In this document: piece by piece, positions 1-7,985 of the stretch
How the letters are laid out: every line of letters begins with the position of its first letter
How positions within the stretch are numbered: position 1 is the stretch's first letter
Origin: Bacteroidales bacterium
GTDB taxonomy: Bacteria; Bacteroidota; Bacteroidia; Bacteroidales; F082
DNA length: 64,000 nt
Direction: 5' to 3'
Assembly (NCBI GenBank): GCA_017651645.1
Contig: JAGCCO010000013.1
Location: forward strand, 82,586-146,585
The notes under the pieces: model-generated
Database searches by the model: none
Told to the model about the DNA's origin: nothing
What the model saw: the letters and a program-made list of their open reading frames with translations, nothing else
Program-made: the position numbers and the translations under genes

Positions 1-123
1 GGCTCTCATTTCCGCAATTTCGTTAATGAGATAATTCACCGCCTTGGGTACATTCTGTAGCGTAAGCTCCTCTTTTTCTTGGACTTTTGTGGTCTTCTTT
101 TCCGTTTTCAAATCTAAGCTCAT
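1..123 (-). CDS. Partial small protein, 5' end only (possible helix-turn-helix accessory protein)
   Basis: The reverse strand opens with ATG at position 123 and stays open for 41 codons to the window edge. The visible N-terminus is lysine- and glutamate-rich (MSLDLKTEKKTTK) and is followed by NVPKAVNYLINEIAEMRA. That second part resembles the segment before the helix-turn-helix in small excisionase-like DNA-binding proteins of Bacteroidetes. This is a weak resemblance because the diagnostic part lies outside the window. I cannot assign a function; the reading frame itself is reasonably secure. Confidence 0.45.
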   Translation of the reverse strand, partial: MSLDLKTEKKTTKVQEKEELTLQNVPKAVNYLINEIAEMRA

Positions 124-214
124 ACTATTGATGATTATGTTGTTTTCACCTTATAGTATGTAAAAACCGAAAATGTTACAGTTTTTCCTCAAAAAAGTGC
201 AAGAAAGCCTCAAA

Positions 215-1084
215 TCAAACGATAAGGAATCGGTTGAGTTTGTTCCAGAAAGCTGTAACCGTAAGAGATGTAGAATATGAAGCGTTGTCCTCGTGCATCA
301 TGTTTCCTGTGGCGAGATAATGATTATGACGCAGTTGTTTGACGGTATCGGCACAAGGCAGAGAGTCGATGGCTTGGCTATAATAACCCAAAAGGGTGGG
401 GTAAAGATGGGCAAAGTCATCATTGATGCGCTGTGCCATTTGTTGATGCACCTCGTCAAGTACAAGGTGTTTGCCCTGTATCAGGCTGGTGAGGTATTTT
501 GCCAAACGCTCCTTCAAGCGATGGATGGTTACCCGATAGTTGCCGTTGGACATCCCTAGCGCTTTGGCCATCGCTTCGTTTGGAAGTGCTTGTTTCTTGT
601 TAAGCAAGGTAAGCAGCGTTCGGAGGAAGATGAAACCTTCGCGAGGTGGAAAAGCTTGATGGGCATAAGCTATCAGGTTGGCTACGGTGGACAATTTCCA
701 CTCGTCGGTCAGGAGAGAAGCCGAGGCGTCAGATTCGGCCATATTCTCAACGGGGAGTTCCGTAAGCGTGAACTTCTCTTCTTTTGAGGCACGCACACTG
801 AGGTAATTGCGAAAAGAGTTGAGCAGCCAAGGTTCAAGTGATTCCCGCTTCTCAATGTTCCGAAGCGATGGATAAGTTTGTTGGTTTTCCCCTTCCTTGC
901 CTTCACGCAGATAAAAGAAGAAATCATCAACAATGTCTTCGAATTCATCCAACAGCTGGTGCTGATAGACTTCGAACCGTTGCATTAATTGGTGATTGAG
1001 TTGATGGTGTAGCAGATGGTACATTGCTTCGTCTGCCTGTTCGCCTCCGTTGAGGATGAGGCCTGTGAGATCTGTAGTAGTCAT
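215..1084 (-). CDS. Sigma-70 region-4-like / HTH protein of unknown role
   Basis: The product is 289 residues. Its middle (about residues 150-205) contains a stretch ending in SNGNYRVTIHRLKERL, which has the look of the sigma region 4 helix-turn-helix found in ECF-type sigma factors. The N-terminal half is rich in acidic and aromatic residues and could be a degenerate sigma region 2. The frame extends upstream to 1135, but a TATTTTTG box at 1111-1118 lies inside that extension, so the ATG at 1084 is the better start. An AAGGA stretch abuts it. The gene diverges from the acyl-CoA ligase gene. Being a real sigma factor is an inference from the HTH alone. Confidence 0.6.
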   Translation of the reverse strand: MTTTDLTGLILNGGEQADEAMYHLLHHQLNHQLMQRFEVYQHQLLDEFEDIVDDFFFYLREGKEGENQQTYPSLRNIEKRESLEPWLLNSFRNYLSVRASKEEKFTLTELPVENMAESDASASLLTDEWKLSTVANLIAYAHQAFPPREGFIFLRTLLTLLNKKQALPNEAMAKALGMSNGNYRVTIHRLKERLAKYLTSLIQGKHLVLDEVHQQMAQRINDDFAHLYPTLLGYYSQAIDSLPCADTVKQLRHNHYLATGNMMHEDNASYSTSLTVTAFWNKLNRFLIV

Positions 1085-1110
1085 TTCCTTATTTTTTTGA
1101 TTATGTTTCA

Positions 1111-1118
1111 CAAAAATA
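1111..1118 (-). promoter_or_regulatory. -7 box of the 215-1084 gene
   Basis: TATTTTTG on the minus strand matches the Bacteroidetes -7 consensus TAnnTTTG, 26 bases before the ATG at 1084. It rules out the longer start at 1135. Confidence 0.6.
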
Positions 1119-1149
1119 GCTTGTTTTTTCACCAAAATAAAACATTTCC

Positions 1150-1157
1150 TATCTTTG
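1150..1157 (+). promoter_or_regulatory. -7 box of the acyl-CoA ligase gene
   Basis: TATCTTTG ends 27 bases before the ATG at 1185. A possible TTG start at 1155 lies inside the box and is therefore untranslated. Confidence 0.7.
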
Positions 1158-1184
1158 CAGCCTCAAAACTTCAATTATCATCCT

Positions 1185-2846
1185 ATGAAATCAACGAAAC
1201 CAGTAGAACCTACAAAACACTTCTTTGAATATTTCAACGAGAACCTCCCCAAGAACTGGGACGAACCCGCTTTGACCGATTACGATGACGTCACGAGCTA
1301 TACCTATGGCGAGATGGGCGCCAAGATGATGCAAGTGCAGGCCATGCTTGAAGTGGCAGGGCTGAAGGCAGGCGACAAGATCGCCATCTGCTCGAAGAAC
1401 TGCGCCAACTGGGCCATCGCCTTCCTGGCCATCGCCGCCAACCGCGGCGTGGTGGTGTCCATCATGGATGCCTTCGTCGAGAGCGACATCGAGAACCTCG
1501 TCACCCACTCCGATGCCAAAGCCATCTTCGTCGGTCCCGCCGTATGGAAACGGCTCCATCCCGATAAGATGCCCAACATCCAAATCGCCATCGGCACGGA
1601 GCAATTCAGAGTCCTCTATACTCGGGAGGAACGTCTCTCGACGGTGAAAGAGGACGCTGAGCGGCTGTATCACGAGAGATACCCCTACGGTTTCACCAAA
1701 GAGGATGTTAACCTGCCCACCGATAACCTTGACGAGTTGATGATCATCAACTACACCTCGGGCACCACCAGCGCCCCCAAGGGCGTCATGCTGTCGTATC
1801 GTGCCATCTCAGCCAATGTGCAATACAGCCAGGAGACCATCCCTAACCATGCTGGCTGGACCGAGGTGTGCATGTTGCCGCTCTCCCACATGTTCGGCAT
1901 GACCATCGAATTCCTCTACCAGATTGCTGGCGGCTGCCATGTCTACTTCTTGAGCAAGACCCCGTCGCCAACTGTCCTGTTGAAGGCTTACAAAGAGACC
2001 AAACCCTATATGATCCTCACCGTGCCGCTGGTGCTGGAAAAGATCTTCAAGGCGAAGATTTTCCCTGCCCTCAACAAACCCATGGTGAAGTTCCTCTGGC
2101 ACACGCCGCTGCTCTGCAAGATTGTGGAGAAGACCATCTATAAGCAGCTGATGGAGGCCTTCGGTGGCAACCTCATCTGGCTCATCACCGGTGGCGCTGC
2201 CATCAACGCGGAGGTGGAGAAGGTGTTCCGTCGCATCAAGTTCCCCTTTGTGGTGGGCTATGGCATGACCGAGGCCGGACCGCTCATTTGCTACGAGCAC
2301 TGGTATAATGAAATGATTGGCTGCTGCGGCTCGTGCGTCACCCGCAATGAGCTGAAGATCGACTCGCCCGACCCGGAGCATGTGGTCGGCGAGATCCTGT
2401 TCAGGGGCGAACACGTGATGATGGGCTACTACAAGAACGAAGAAGCCACCCGCAATGCCATCGACGAAGAGGGCTGGCTGCATACTGGCGACCTCGGCAC
2501 CTTAAATAAGAAGGGACTGCTCTTCATCAAAGGACGGTCGAAGGCCATGATTTTGAGCTCCAACGGACAAAACATCTACCCCGAAGAGATCGAAGACAAG
2601 GTGAATAACCTGCCGGGTGTTGTTGAGTCGCTCGTGGTGGGCCGTCAAGGTAAAATCGTCGCCTTGGTCTATCCCGACGAGAAATACGACCTGCAAAACA
2701 AGAGCATGGATGACTTGATGAACGAGAACTTGGCCACACTGAACGCCATGCTGCCCACCTATTCCAAAGTGTCGAGTATTGTCCTGGTCGACAAGGAATT
2801 CGAGAAGACGCCCAAGCGCAGCATCAGGAGGTTCTTATACTCATAA
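1185..2846 (+). CDS. AMP-forming acyl-CoA synthetase / ligase
   Basis: A 553-residue member of the ANL adenylate-forming family, which activates a carboxylic acid with ATP and passes it to CoA or a carrier protein. The signature YTSGTTSAPKG is at about residues 188-198, GYGMTEAGP at about 357, the hinge-region GWLHTGDLG at about 429, and the C-terminal lysine motif TPKRSIRR at about 543. Length and motif order fit long-chain fatty acid CoA ligases, although the real substrate cannot be read from the sequence. The start at 1185 is chosen because the longer frame begins inside the promoter box. The gene stands alone, with a repeat directly after the stop codon. Confidence 0.88.
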   Translation: MKSTKPVEPTKHFFEYFNENLPKNWDEPALTDYDDVTSYTYGEMGAKMMQVQAMLEVAGLKAGDKIAICSKNCANWAIAFLAIAANRGVVVSIMDAFVESDIENLVTHSDAKAIFVGPAVWKRLHPDKMPNIQIAIGTEQFRVLYTREERLSTVKEDAERLYHERYPYGFTKEDVNLPTDNLDELMIINYTSGTTSAPKGVMLSYRAISANVQYSQETIPNHAGWTEVCMLPLSHMFGMTIEFLYQIAGGCHVYFLSKTPSPTVLLKAYKETKPYMILTVPLVLEKIFKAKIFPALNKPMVKFLWHTPLLCKIVEKTIYKQLMEAFGGNLIWLITGGAAINAEVEKVFRRIKFPFVVGYGMTEAGPLICYEHWYNEMIGCCGSCVTRNELKIDSPDPEHVVGEILFRGEHVMMGYYKNEEATRNAIDEEGWLHTGDLGTLNKKGLLFIKGRSKAMILSSNGQNIYPEEIEDKVNNLPGVVESLVVGRQGKIVALVYPDEKYDLQNKSMDDLMNENLATLNAMLPTYSKVSSIVLVDKEFEKTPKRSIRRFLYS

Positions 2847-2851
2847 CCCCC

Positions 2852-2884
2852 AAACTCTCAACTCTAAACACTCAACTCTAAACT
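2852..2884. repeat. ACTCTCAACTCTAAAC-type short tandem repeat
   Basis: Heptamer-like units (ACTCTCA, ACTCTAA, ACACTCA) are repeated between two convergent genes. The same words recur at 14607-14637 and 58205-58280. The repeat overlaps the end of the EFR1 gene and supplies its TAG stop codon and last residues (LELSV). Confidence 0.75.
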
Positions 2885-3652
2885 ATTAAAGTAATACTGT
2901 CCCTTCCCAATAGTCGCCTTGCCGTATTGGATGGCGTTGACCGGACAATGATGATAACACGCCATGCACATCGTACAGTGGCCGTTCCACTTCGGGCGAC
3001 CCTCTTCAAGGGTAACGTTCTTCAACGGACATGATTCCACGCACTTGCCGCAGTGGATGCAGGCCTCTGTAGAGCGGTATTTTGTATCGTCAGTGGCAAA
3101 ACGATTGAAACCCGGATTGATTAGATTACTTTTTAACCACGCAGCACCGCCGACAATCATTTCAGAAAAGCTTTCCTTGTTTTTGATGCGTGGGATGAGT
3201 TCCTTCATCTTGGCATCGGCGGCGGTGATTTTGCGTTGCGCATTCTCGTCGGTGTCGAGCTTGAAGCCGGGCATACCGATGTATGTTTCGGGCATTTGCA
3301 GGCTAAAACAAGCCGACAGCGACCAGCCTTTTTGCTCCACGGCTTTGCGGAAAATCTTTTCAGTTAAGCCGCATTCGTCGCCACAGGTACAAGCGAAATA
3401 GAGATAGGTCGGCCCTTCGACAGGCTCAGGGACCTTAATCTGTAGCTTTTCAATGAAGTCTAGCACCAGTTTAGGTGGCGCCCAAGAGTAGACAGGGAAT
3501 ACGAAGCCGAGGCTTTCGCCTTCGGTCAATTCGTATTCGTATCGGCTTTCGCGTGCTGCTTCGGGAATGAATACCAATTTGTCATTAAGATCTGCAGCAA
3601 TGGTCTCTGCCACATGGCGGCTATTGCCGCAACCACTGAAATAAAAAATCAT
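2864..3652 (-). CDS. EFR1-family flavodoxin/ferredoxin fusion protein
   Basis: A 262-residue predicted electron-transfer protein. The N-terminal 150 residues form a flavodoxin-like domain that starts with the FMN phosphate-loop-like FYFSGCGNSRHVA. The C-terminal part holds two [4Fe-4S] clusters, CIHCGKCVESCP (about 197-208) and CTMCMACYHHCP (about 232-243). This order is typical of the EFR1 family, cytosolic redox proteins of anaerobes. Residues about 73-82 (KVPEPVEGPT) are encoded by an inserted short repeat. The last few codons and the stop lie in a second repeat. It diverges from the MATE gene, with its own TATTTTTG box. The redox partner is unknown. Confidence 0.87.
   Translation of the reverse strand: MIFYFSGCGNSRHVAETIAADLNDKLVFIPEAARESRYEYELTEGESLGFVFPVYSWAPPKLVLDFIEKLQIKVPEPVEGPTYLYFACTCGDECGLTEKIFRKAVEQKGWSLSACFSLQMPETYIGMPGFKLDTDENAQRKITAADAKMKELIPRIKNKESFSEMIVGGAAWLKSNLINPGFNRFATDDTKYRSTEACIHCGKCVESCPLKNVTLEEGRPKWNGHCTMCMACYHHCPVNAIQYGKATIGKGQYYFNSLELSV
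3407..3437. repeat. CCTGAGCCTGTCGAAGGG repeat inside the EFR1 gene
   Basis: A 31-base sequence identical, in the other orientation relative to the reading frame, to 51760-51790. It contains facing AGGTC/GACCT and CCCT/AGGG arms. Read in the EFR1 frame it gives KVPEPVEGPT. It resembles short palindromic repeats I know from many bacterial genomes. Confidence 0.85.
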
Positions 3653-3673
3653 AACTTACTGCGTTTATTGCTG

Positions 3674-3681
3674 CAAAAATA
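3674..3681 (-). promoter_or_regulatory. -7 box of the EFR1 gene
   Basis: TATTTTTG on the minus strand, 21 bases before the ATG at 3652. It lies back to back with the MATE promoter. Confidence 0.6.
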
Positions 3682-3689
3682 ATAAAATG

Positions 3690-3697
3690 TACCTTTG
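3690..3697 (+). promoter_or_regulatory. -7 box of the MATE gene
   Basis: TACCTTTG, 21 bases before the ATG at 3719. A TTG start at 3695 lies inside it. Confidence 0.7.
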
Positions 3698-3718
3698 CAA
3701 CCGCAAAAGCGCACGTGT

Positions 3719-5032
3719 ATGCCCAAAGAATCCCTTAACCGCTCGATACTGAAACTGGCGATACCCAACATCATCAGCAACATCACTGTGCCATTGCTGG
3801 GCTTCGTCGACATGATGCTGATGGGGCATCAGGACAGCATCGCCTACATCGGGGCCATTGGCTTGGGCGGCACCATCTTCAGCGTGATGTACTCCATCTT
3901 CAGCTTCATGCGAGCGGGTACTACGGGCTTCACGGCACAGGCATACGGTGCCAACGACCGTACCGAAATTGCCTATTCACTTTACCGCTCGCTTTGCATT
4001 GCGTTGATTGCTACAGTTTTGGTACTCTCGTTGCAAAATGCGGTTGAATGGCTCAGCATGAAGCTACTCAACGGTAGCGATGAAGTACTGGCCTATACCT
4101 CCACCTATTTTCACGTACGCATCTGGGCGGCTCCAGCGGTGCTCTGCCTCTATGCCTTCAACGGCTGGTACATCGGCATGCAAAACACCACTATCCCCAT
4201 GATCATCGCCATCTTGACCAATGTGGTGAACATCATTTTGAGCGTCATCTTCGTCAACGTCATGGGCATGGGTGTCACAGGTGTGGTCTTGGGCACCGTC
4301 ATTGCACAGTACTGCGGATTATTGACTGCCGTCATCTTCCTCTTTGCCAAGTTCCGACATCACCTCATCCCCATCCGAAGAGTAATTCTGTTGCAAGCCG
4401 ACAAGTTGAAGCGCTTCTTCCAAGTCAACGCCGACTTCATGATTCGCAGCATCCTCTTGGTGCTGAGCATCGCCTTTTTCAATAATCAATCAGCCAAGCT
4501 CGGCGACGACATGCTGGCGGTCAACATGATACTGATGCAATTCTTCTATATCTTCTCCTACTTCACCGACGGCTTTGCCTATGCAGGCGAGGCCTTGGTG
4601 GGCCGTTTCACTGGTGCCCACGATGGAAAGCAACTCCGTCAGACCGTTAAACTACTGTTCCTTTGGGGCTTCCTCATTGCCTTGCCCTTCACAGTGCTTT
4701 ATGCCTTATTCCCCGACTGGTTCATTGGCCTCGTCTCTGACCAGCCTGGTATCATCCCTATGGCTAAACCTTACCATATCTACCTCGCCGCCATCCCACT
4801 CATTACCTTTGCAGCCTTCCTTTGGGACGGCGTCTACATCGGTGCTACGGCAGCGCGTGCCATCCGCAACACGATGCTGATTTCTGCCATCGGCGTGTTC
4901 CTGCCCGCCACCTTGTTATTAATGCCGCGTTTCGGCAACCATGGTTTATGGATAGCATTCCTATTGTTCATGGTGGCGCGTGGCCTTTCCATGACCTTGA
5001 TGGCGAAAAAGGCAGTGTATGGGACGAATTAA
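3719..5032 (+). CDS. MATE-family efflux transporter
   Basis: A 437-residue inner-membrane protein with about 12 hydrophobic helices in two similar halves, the usual size and layout of MATE (NorM/DinF-type) cation-coupled exporters. Recognisable parts are the N-terminal ILKLAIPNIISNITVPLLGFVDM, with its conserved VD, and the loop GTTGFTAQAYGA. The family exports drugs, dyes and metabolites in exchange for sodium ions or protons; the cargo here is unknown. The longer start at 3695 is rejected because it lies in the promoter box. The next gene begins 29 bases downstream with its own promoter. Confidence 0.88.
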   Translation: MPKESLNRSILKLAIPNIISNITVPLLGFVDMMLMGHQDSIAYIGAIGLGGTIFSVMYSIFSFMRAGTTGFTAQAYGANDRTEIAYSLYRSLCIALIATVLVLSLQNAVEWLSMKLLNGSDEVLAYTSTYFHVRIWAAPAVLCLYAFNGWYIGMQNTTIPMIIAILTNVVNIILSVIFVNVMGMGVTGVVLGTVIAQYCGLLTAVIFLFAKFRHHLIPIRRVILLQADKLKRFFQVNADFMIRSILLVLSIAFFNNQSAKLGDDMLAVNMILMQFFYIFSYFTDGFAYAGEALVGRFTGAHDGKQLRQTVKLLFLWGFLIALPFTVLYALFPDWFIGLVSDQPGIIPMAKPYHIYLAAIPLITFAAFLWDGVYIGATAARAIRNTMLISAIGVFLPATLLLMPRFGNHGLWIAFLLFMVARGLSMTLMAKKAVYGTN

Positions 5033-5036
5033 TTTC

Positions 5037-5044
5037 TACCTTTG
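5037..5044 (+). promoter_or_regulatory. -7 box of the DUF2461 gene
   Basis: TACCTTTG, 17 bases before the ATG at 5062. Confidence 0.65.
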
Positions 5045-5061
5045 CAAAAAAATAATCACCT

Positions 5062-5724
5062 ATGGAAGACATCCTCGAATTCTTGGACGCTGTGCTCCAC
5101 AACAACAACCGCCCGTGGTTCCAAGAGCATAAGAAGCAATACCAAACGGCGCAGGCCAATTTCAACGCCTTGGCCGAGCAGATCATCGCCGGCGTGCAGA
5201 AGTTCGACGACAACTGCAAAGGCCTGACCTTGAAGGACTGCACCTACCGTTTCTATCGCGACACCCGTTTCTCGCCCGACAAGCGGCCCTACAAGACCCA
5301 CTTCGGCGTGTTCGTCTGTCCCGAAGGCAAGAAGTCGATGCTGAGCGGCTACTACTTCCATCTGGAGGCCAAGGAATCGGAATACCTCGGCCACAACATG
5401 CTCTGCACAGGGATGTACATGCCCGACACGGCCATGCTGAAAACCATCCGCGACGAGATCCTCTTCAACGGTGAGCCGTTGGTGGAAGCCATCGCCAAAG
5501 CCAAAGGCTTCGACCTCGATACCAGCCACGCCATGAAGCGTGTGCCCAACGGCTATCCCAAGGATCATCCGCAGGTCGAGCTCTTCAAGCAGCGCGACTG
5601 GCTCCTGGTACAAGACCTCCCCGATGTACGCCTCTCCGACCCGCATCTCGTTGACTGGGTGGTATCAGAGTTTGAGAAGACCAAGGATTTCTGCCAGTGG
5701 CTGAATAGAACCGTTAGAGGGTGA
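5062..5724 (+). CDS. DUF2461 (TIGR02453) family protein
   Basis: A 220-residue protein, full length for the family. The conserved start LEFLDAVLHNNNRPWFQEHK and the segment FYRDTRFSPDKRPYKTHFG (about residues 69-87) are the family signatures. There is no signal peptide, so it is probably cytosolic. The biochemical role is not known and none is claimed. It has its own promoter and follows the MATE gene without a clear terminator. The end converges with the RhuM gene. Confidence 0.87.
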   Translation: MEDILEFLDAVLHNNNRPWFQEHKKQYQTAQANFNALAEQIIAGVQKFDDNCKGLTLKDCTYRFYRDTRFSPDKRPYKTHFGVFVCPEGKKSMLSGYYFHLEAKESEYLGHNMLCTGMYMPDTAMLKTIRDEILFNGEPLVEAIAKAKGFDLDTSHAMKRVPNGYPKDHPQVELFKQRDWLLVQDLPDVRLSDPHLVDWVVSEFEKTKDFCQWLNRTVRG

Positions 5725-5762
5725 TTGTAAACTAAACGGTGCTTTGTCAAAACAATGTTTCG

Positions 5763-6758
5763 TTACTGTTTCGGCAAAGTCTTGATGTTGTCCAAAAAGT
5801 CTTTCTCCACTTGACTTAAGGTGCGTTGCTGGTATTTTTTGTATTCGGTAGTCGCGTGTTCGATGGCTTGTTGGTGCGACACTTTTCCTGCTCCCTGAAG
5901 CAGTTCTTCGCCGCTCATGCTCAAAATGTTGTCCAAATGTGCCGCCCAGTCTTTCATAGTCATCACCTGCTGTCGTTCCGCTTGTCGTTCAGCAAAGTCC
6001 AAATATCCTGAGACAATCTGTCCCATGGCCCGCAACTCCTTCTCGTCCAGATAGTTCTTTGCGATGACGGCATCTTTCAAATGCGGTCTGTCACCCTCAA
6101 ATGTCGTCAATCCCATGAATTCCTTTTCGGCATCGGCGCGACTGACAATGACTTCGGCAGCCGTTTGGCCATGCACGGCATAATGAATCTTGTTCTGCAC
6201 CCGTTTGAAAAACTCAATGGAAATGTCGGCCTTGGGATTGTAGTCAATGCTCGTGGCATAAATATCAAGCACTTGCCTGTAAAACACCTTCTCTGAAGAA
6301 CGGATGTCGCGAATGCGTTCGAGAAGTTCCTTCCAGTAGCCGCCACCACCAAGGTTTTTCAGACGGTTGTCATCGAGGGTGAAGCCTTTGCGGATGTATT
6401 CATTAAGCCTTTTGGTTGCCCATTGACGAAATTGTGTACCACGAAGTGATTTTACACGGTATCCAACTGAAATGATAACATCTAAATTGTAGTAATTGGT
6501 CGGTTTGGTAGAAAAATCGGAATTTCCGATTTTTCTCACGGATTCCTCTTGCTTCAATTCTCCTTCCTCAAAAACATGCAAGATATGTTCATTGATGGTA
6601 GAACGCGATTTGTCAAACAGTTTAGACATACCGTCTATTGTTAGCCAAACCGTCTCATCTGCCATCTGCACATCTACCTTCACAGCCCCATCATCGGTCT
6701 GGTAGATTATCATTTCCTGTAGAGGATTTAGTTTTTTGTTTTCGTATTGATTTGCCAT
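5763..6758 (-). CDS. RhuM-family (virulence RhuM) protein
   Basis: A 331-residue member of the RhuM family, named after a gene in a Salmonella pathogenicity island. The hallmark N-terminus is visible: MIIYQTDDGAVKVDV, then the HTH-like WLTIDGMSKLFDKSRSTINEH and the segment NYYNLDVIISVGYRVKS. Such proteins are often found on genomic islands; their molecular function is unsettled. The gene is odd here because it has a perfect AAAGGAGG ribosome-binding site, unlike its neighbours. That suggests recent acquisition. A TACTTTTG box at 6861-6868 may drive it. It is not co-transcribed with pheS, which ends in a terminator upstream. Confidence 0.85.
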   Translation of the reverse strand: MANQYENKKLNPLQEMIIYQTDDGAVKVDVQMADETVWLTIDGMSKLFDKSRSTINEHILHVFEEGELKQEESVRKIGNSDFSTKPTNYYNLDVIISVGYRVKSLRGTQFRQWATKRLNEYIRKGFTLDDNRLKNLGGGGYWKELLERIRDIRSSEKVFYRQVLDIYATSIDYNPKADISIEFFKRVQNKIHYAVHGQTAAEVIVSRADAEKEFMGLTTFEGDRPHLKDAVIAKNYLDEKELRAMGQIVSGYLDFAERQAERQQVMTMKDWAAHLDNILSMSGEELLQGAGKVSHQQAIEHATTEYKKYQQRTLSQVEKDFLDNIKTLPKQ

Positions 6759-6763
6759 TACTT

Positions 6764-6772
6764 ACCTCCTTT
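6764..6772 (-). promoter_or_regulatory. Perfect Shine-Dalgarno site of the RhuM gene
   Basis: The minus strand reads AAAGGAGGT with AAGTA before the ATG. It is fully complementary to the usual 16S anti-SD. Other genes in the window lack such a site. Confidence 0.8.
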
Positions 6773-6860
6773 CTCTATCTCTCTCCACCATCATCTTAGC
6801 CTTTTAATATGTCTGAAAGGGTAATCATAATTATTTGATATCGTTTATGAAATATGGCTT

Positions 6861-6868
6861 CAAAAGTA
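6861..6868 (-). promoter_or_regulatory. Probable -7 box of the RhuM gene
   Basis: TACTTTTG on the minus strand, just after the pheS terminator and about 100 bases before the RhuM start. Confidence 0.5.
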
Positions 6869-6891
6869 CAAAAAAAATCTCAAACCCCACA

Positions 6892-6923
6892 AAAAAAACC
6901 GAGGCAAACACCTCGGTTTTTTT
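6892..6923 (-). terminator. Terminator after pheS
   Basis: A stem CCGAGG/CCTCGG with a 6-base loop, flanked by a run of 8 A and a run of 7 T. It is symmetric, so it could act on both strands. It follows the pheS stop by about 20 bases. Confidence 0.85.
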
Positions 6924-6941
6924 GTCTGAACACAAATCCCA

Positions 6942-7973
6942 TCAAGCCAACTCAAACTGCTCCAAGAACTTCAAATCGTTCTCGAAGAACAGCCTCAGGT
7001 CGTTGATGCCGTATTTCAGCATGGCGATACGTTCCACACCCATGCCGAAGGCGAAACCTGTGTATTTCTCTGGGTCGATGCCGCTGGCGGTGAGGATGTT
7101 GGGGTCGCACATGCCGCAGCCGAGGATTTCAACCCAGCCTGTGTGCTTGCAGATGTTGCAGCCTTTTCCGCCACAGATGTTGCATGAGATGTCCATCTCC
7201 GCTGAGGTCTCGGTGAAGGGGAAATAGGAAGGACGGAAACGCACCTTAGTGCCCTCGCCGAAGAACTCCTGCACAAAGTGGTACAAGGTCTGTTTCAAGT
7301 CAGCGAAGGAGACGCCTTCGTCGATGTAAAGACCTTCAATCTGATGGAAGATGCAGTGGGCACGGGCTGAGATGGCCTCGTTGCGGAACACGCGGCCAGG
7401 GGCGATGATGCGGATGGGCGGCTGGTGGGTCTCCATCACACGGACCTGCACGCTCGAGGTGTGGGTACGCAGCAGCACATCCGAGGCCTTGTTGACATTG
7501 GGTTCCTTGCTGATGAAGAAGGTGTCCTGCATGTCGCGGGCGGGATGGTCGAGTGGGAAGTTCAAGGCCGAGAACACATGGTAGTCGTCCTCAATCTCGG
7601 GACCTTCGGCGATGGTGAAGCCGAGGTGAGAGAAGATCTCGTTGATATCGCGGCGCACGATAGACAGCGGGTGACGGGCACCCTTCATGTCGGCGGCGGG
7701 CATGCTCATGTCGAAGCCGGCATCGTTGCTGTGCTGATTCTCAAACTTTTGCAGCTGCTCTTCCACCTTGTCTTGGACGACATTCTTCAACTCGTTGAGC
7801 TTCATGCCCATCTCCTTGCGCAGCTCGGGAGCCACGGTCTTGAAGTCGGCGAACAAGGCAGGGATAACGCCTTTCTTGCTCAAATAGGTGATGCGGAAGT
7901 TCTCCAAAGCCTCTTTGCTGTCGGCCTGGAAGTCACGCACTTGGGACAGTATCTCTTCGATTCTTTCTTTCAT
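6942..7973 (-). CDS. pheS: Phenylalanine-tRNA ligase alpha subunit
   Basis: A 343-residue class II aminoacyl-tRNA synthetase subunit that, with PheT, charges tRNA-Phe. The N-terminus is a coiled tRNA-binding region (residues 1-85). The catalytic core shows motif 2 GRVFRNEAISARAHCIFHQ near residue 190, and motif 3 GFAFGMGVERIAMLKYG near residue 315. Length is normal for bacterial PheS. pheT is not adjacent, which is common in Bacteroidetes. It lies 12 bases after the cyclophilin gene and is probably co-transcribed with it. A strong terminator follows. Confidence 0.96.
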   Translation of the reverse strand: MKERIEEILSQVRDFQADSKEALENFRITYLSKKGVIPALFADFKTVAPELRKEMGMKLNELKNVVQDKVEEQLQKFENQHSNDAGFDMSMPAADMKGARHPLSIVRRDINEIFSHLGFTIAEGPEIEDDYHVFSALNFPLDHPARDMQDTFFISKEPNVNKASDVLLRTHTSSVQVRVMETHQPPIRIIAPGRVFRNEAISARAHCIFHQIEGLYIDEGVSFADLKQTLYHFVQEFFGEGTKVRFRPSYFPFTETSAEMDISCNICGGKGCNICKHTGWVEILGCGMCDPNILTASGIDPEKYTGFAFGMGVERIAMLKYGINDLRLFFENDLKFLEQFELA

Positions 7974-7985
7974 GGGAATTATTGA

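Noticed and set aside
1155..1184. Longer TTG start of the acyl-CoA ligase
   Set aside because: The TTG is part of the TATCTTTG promoter box, so it would not be transcribed. The same reasoning removes the longer starts at 3695, 30153, 58840 and 59459.
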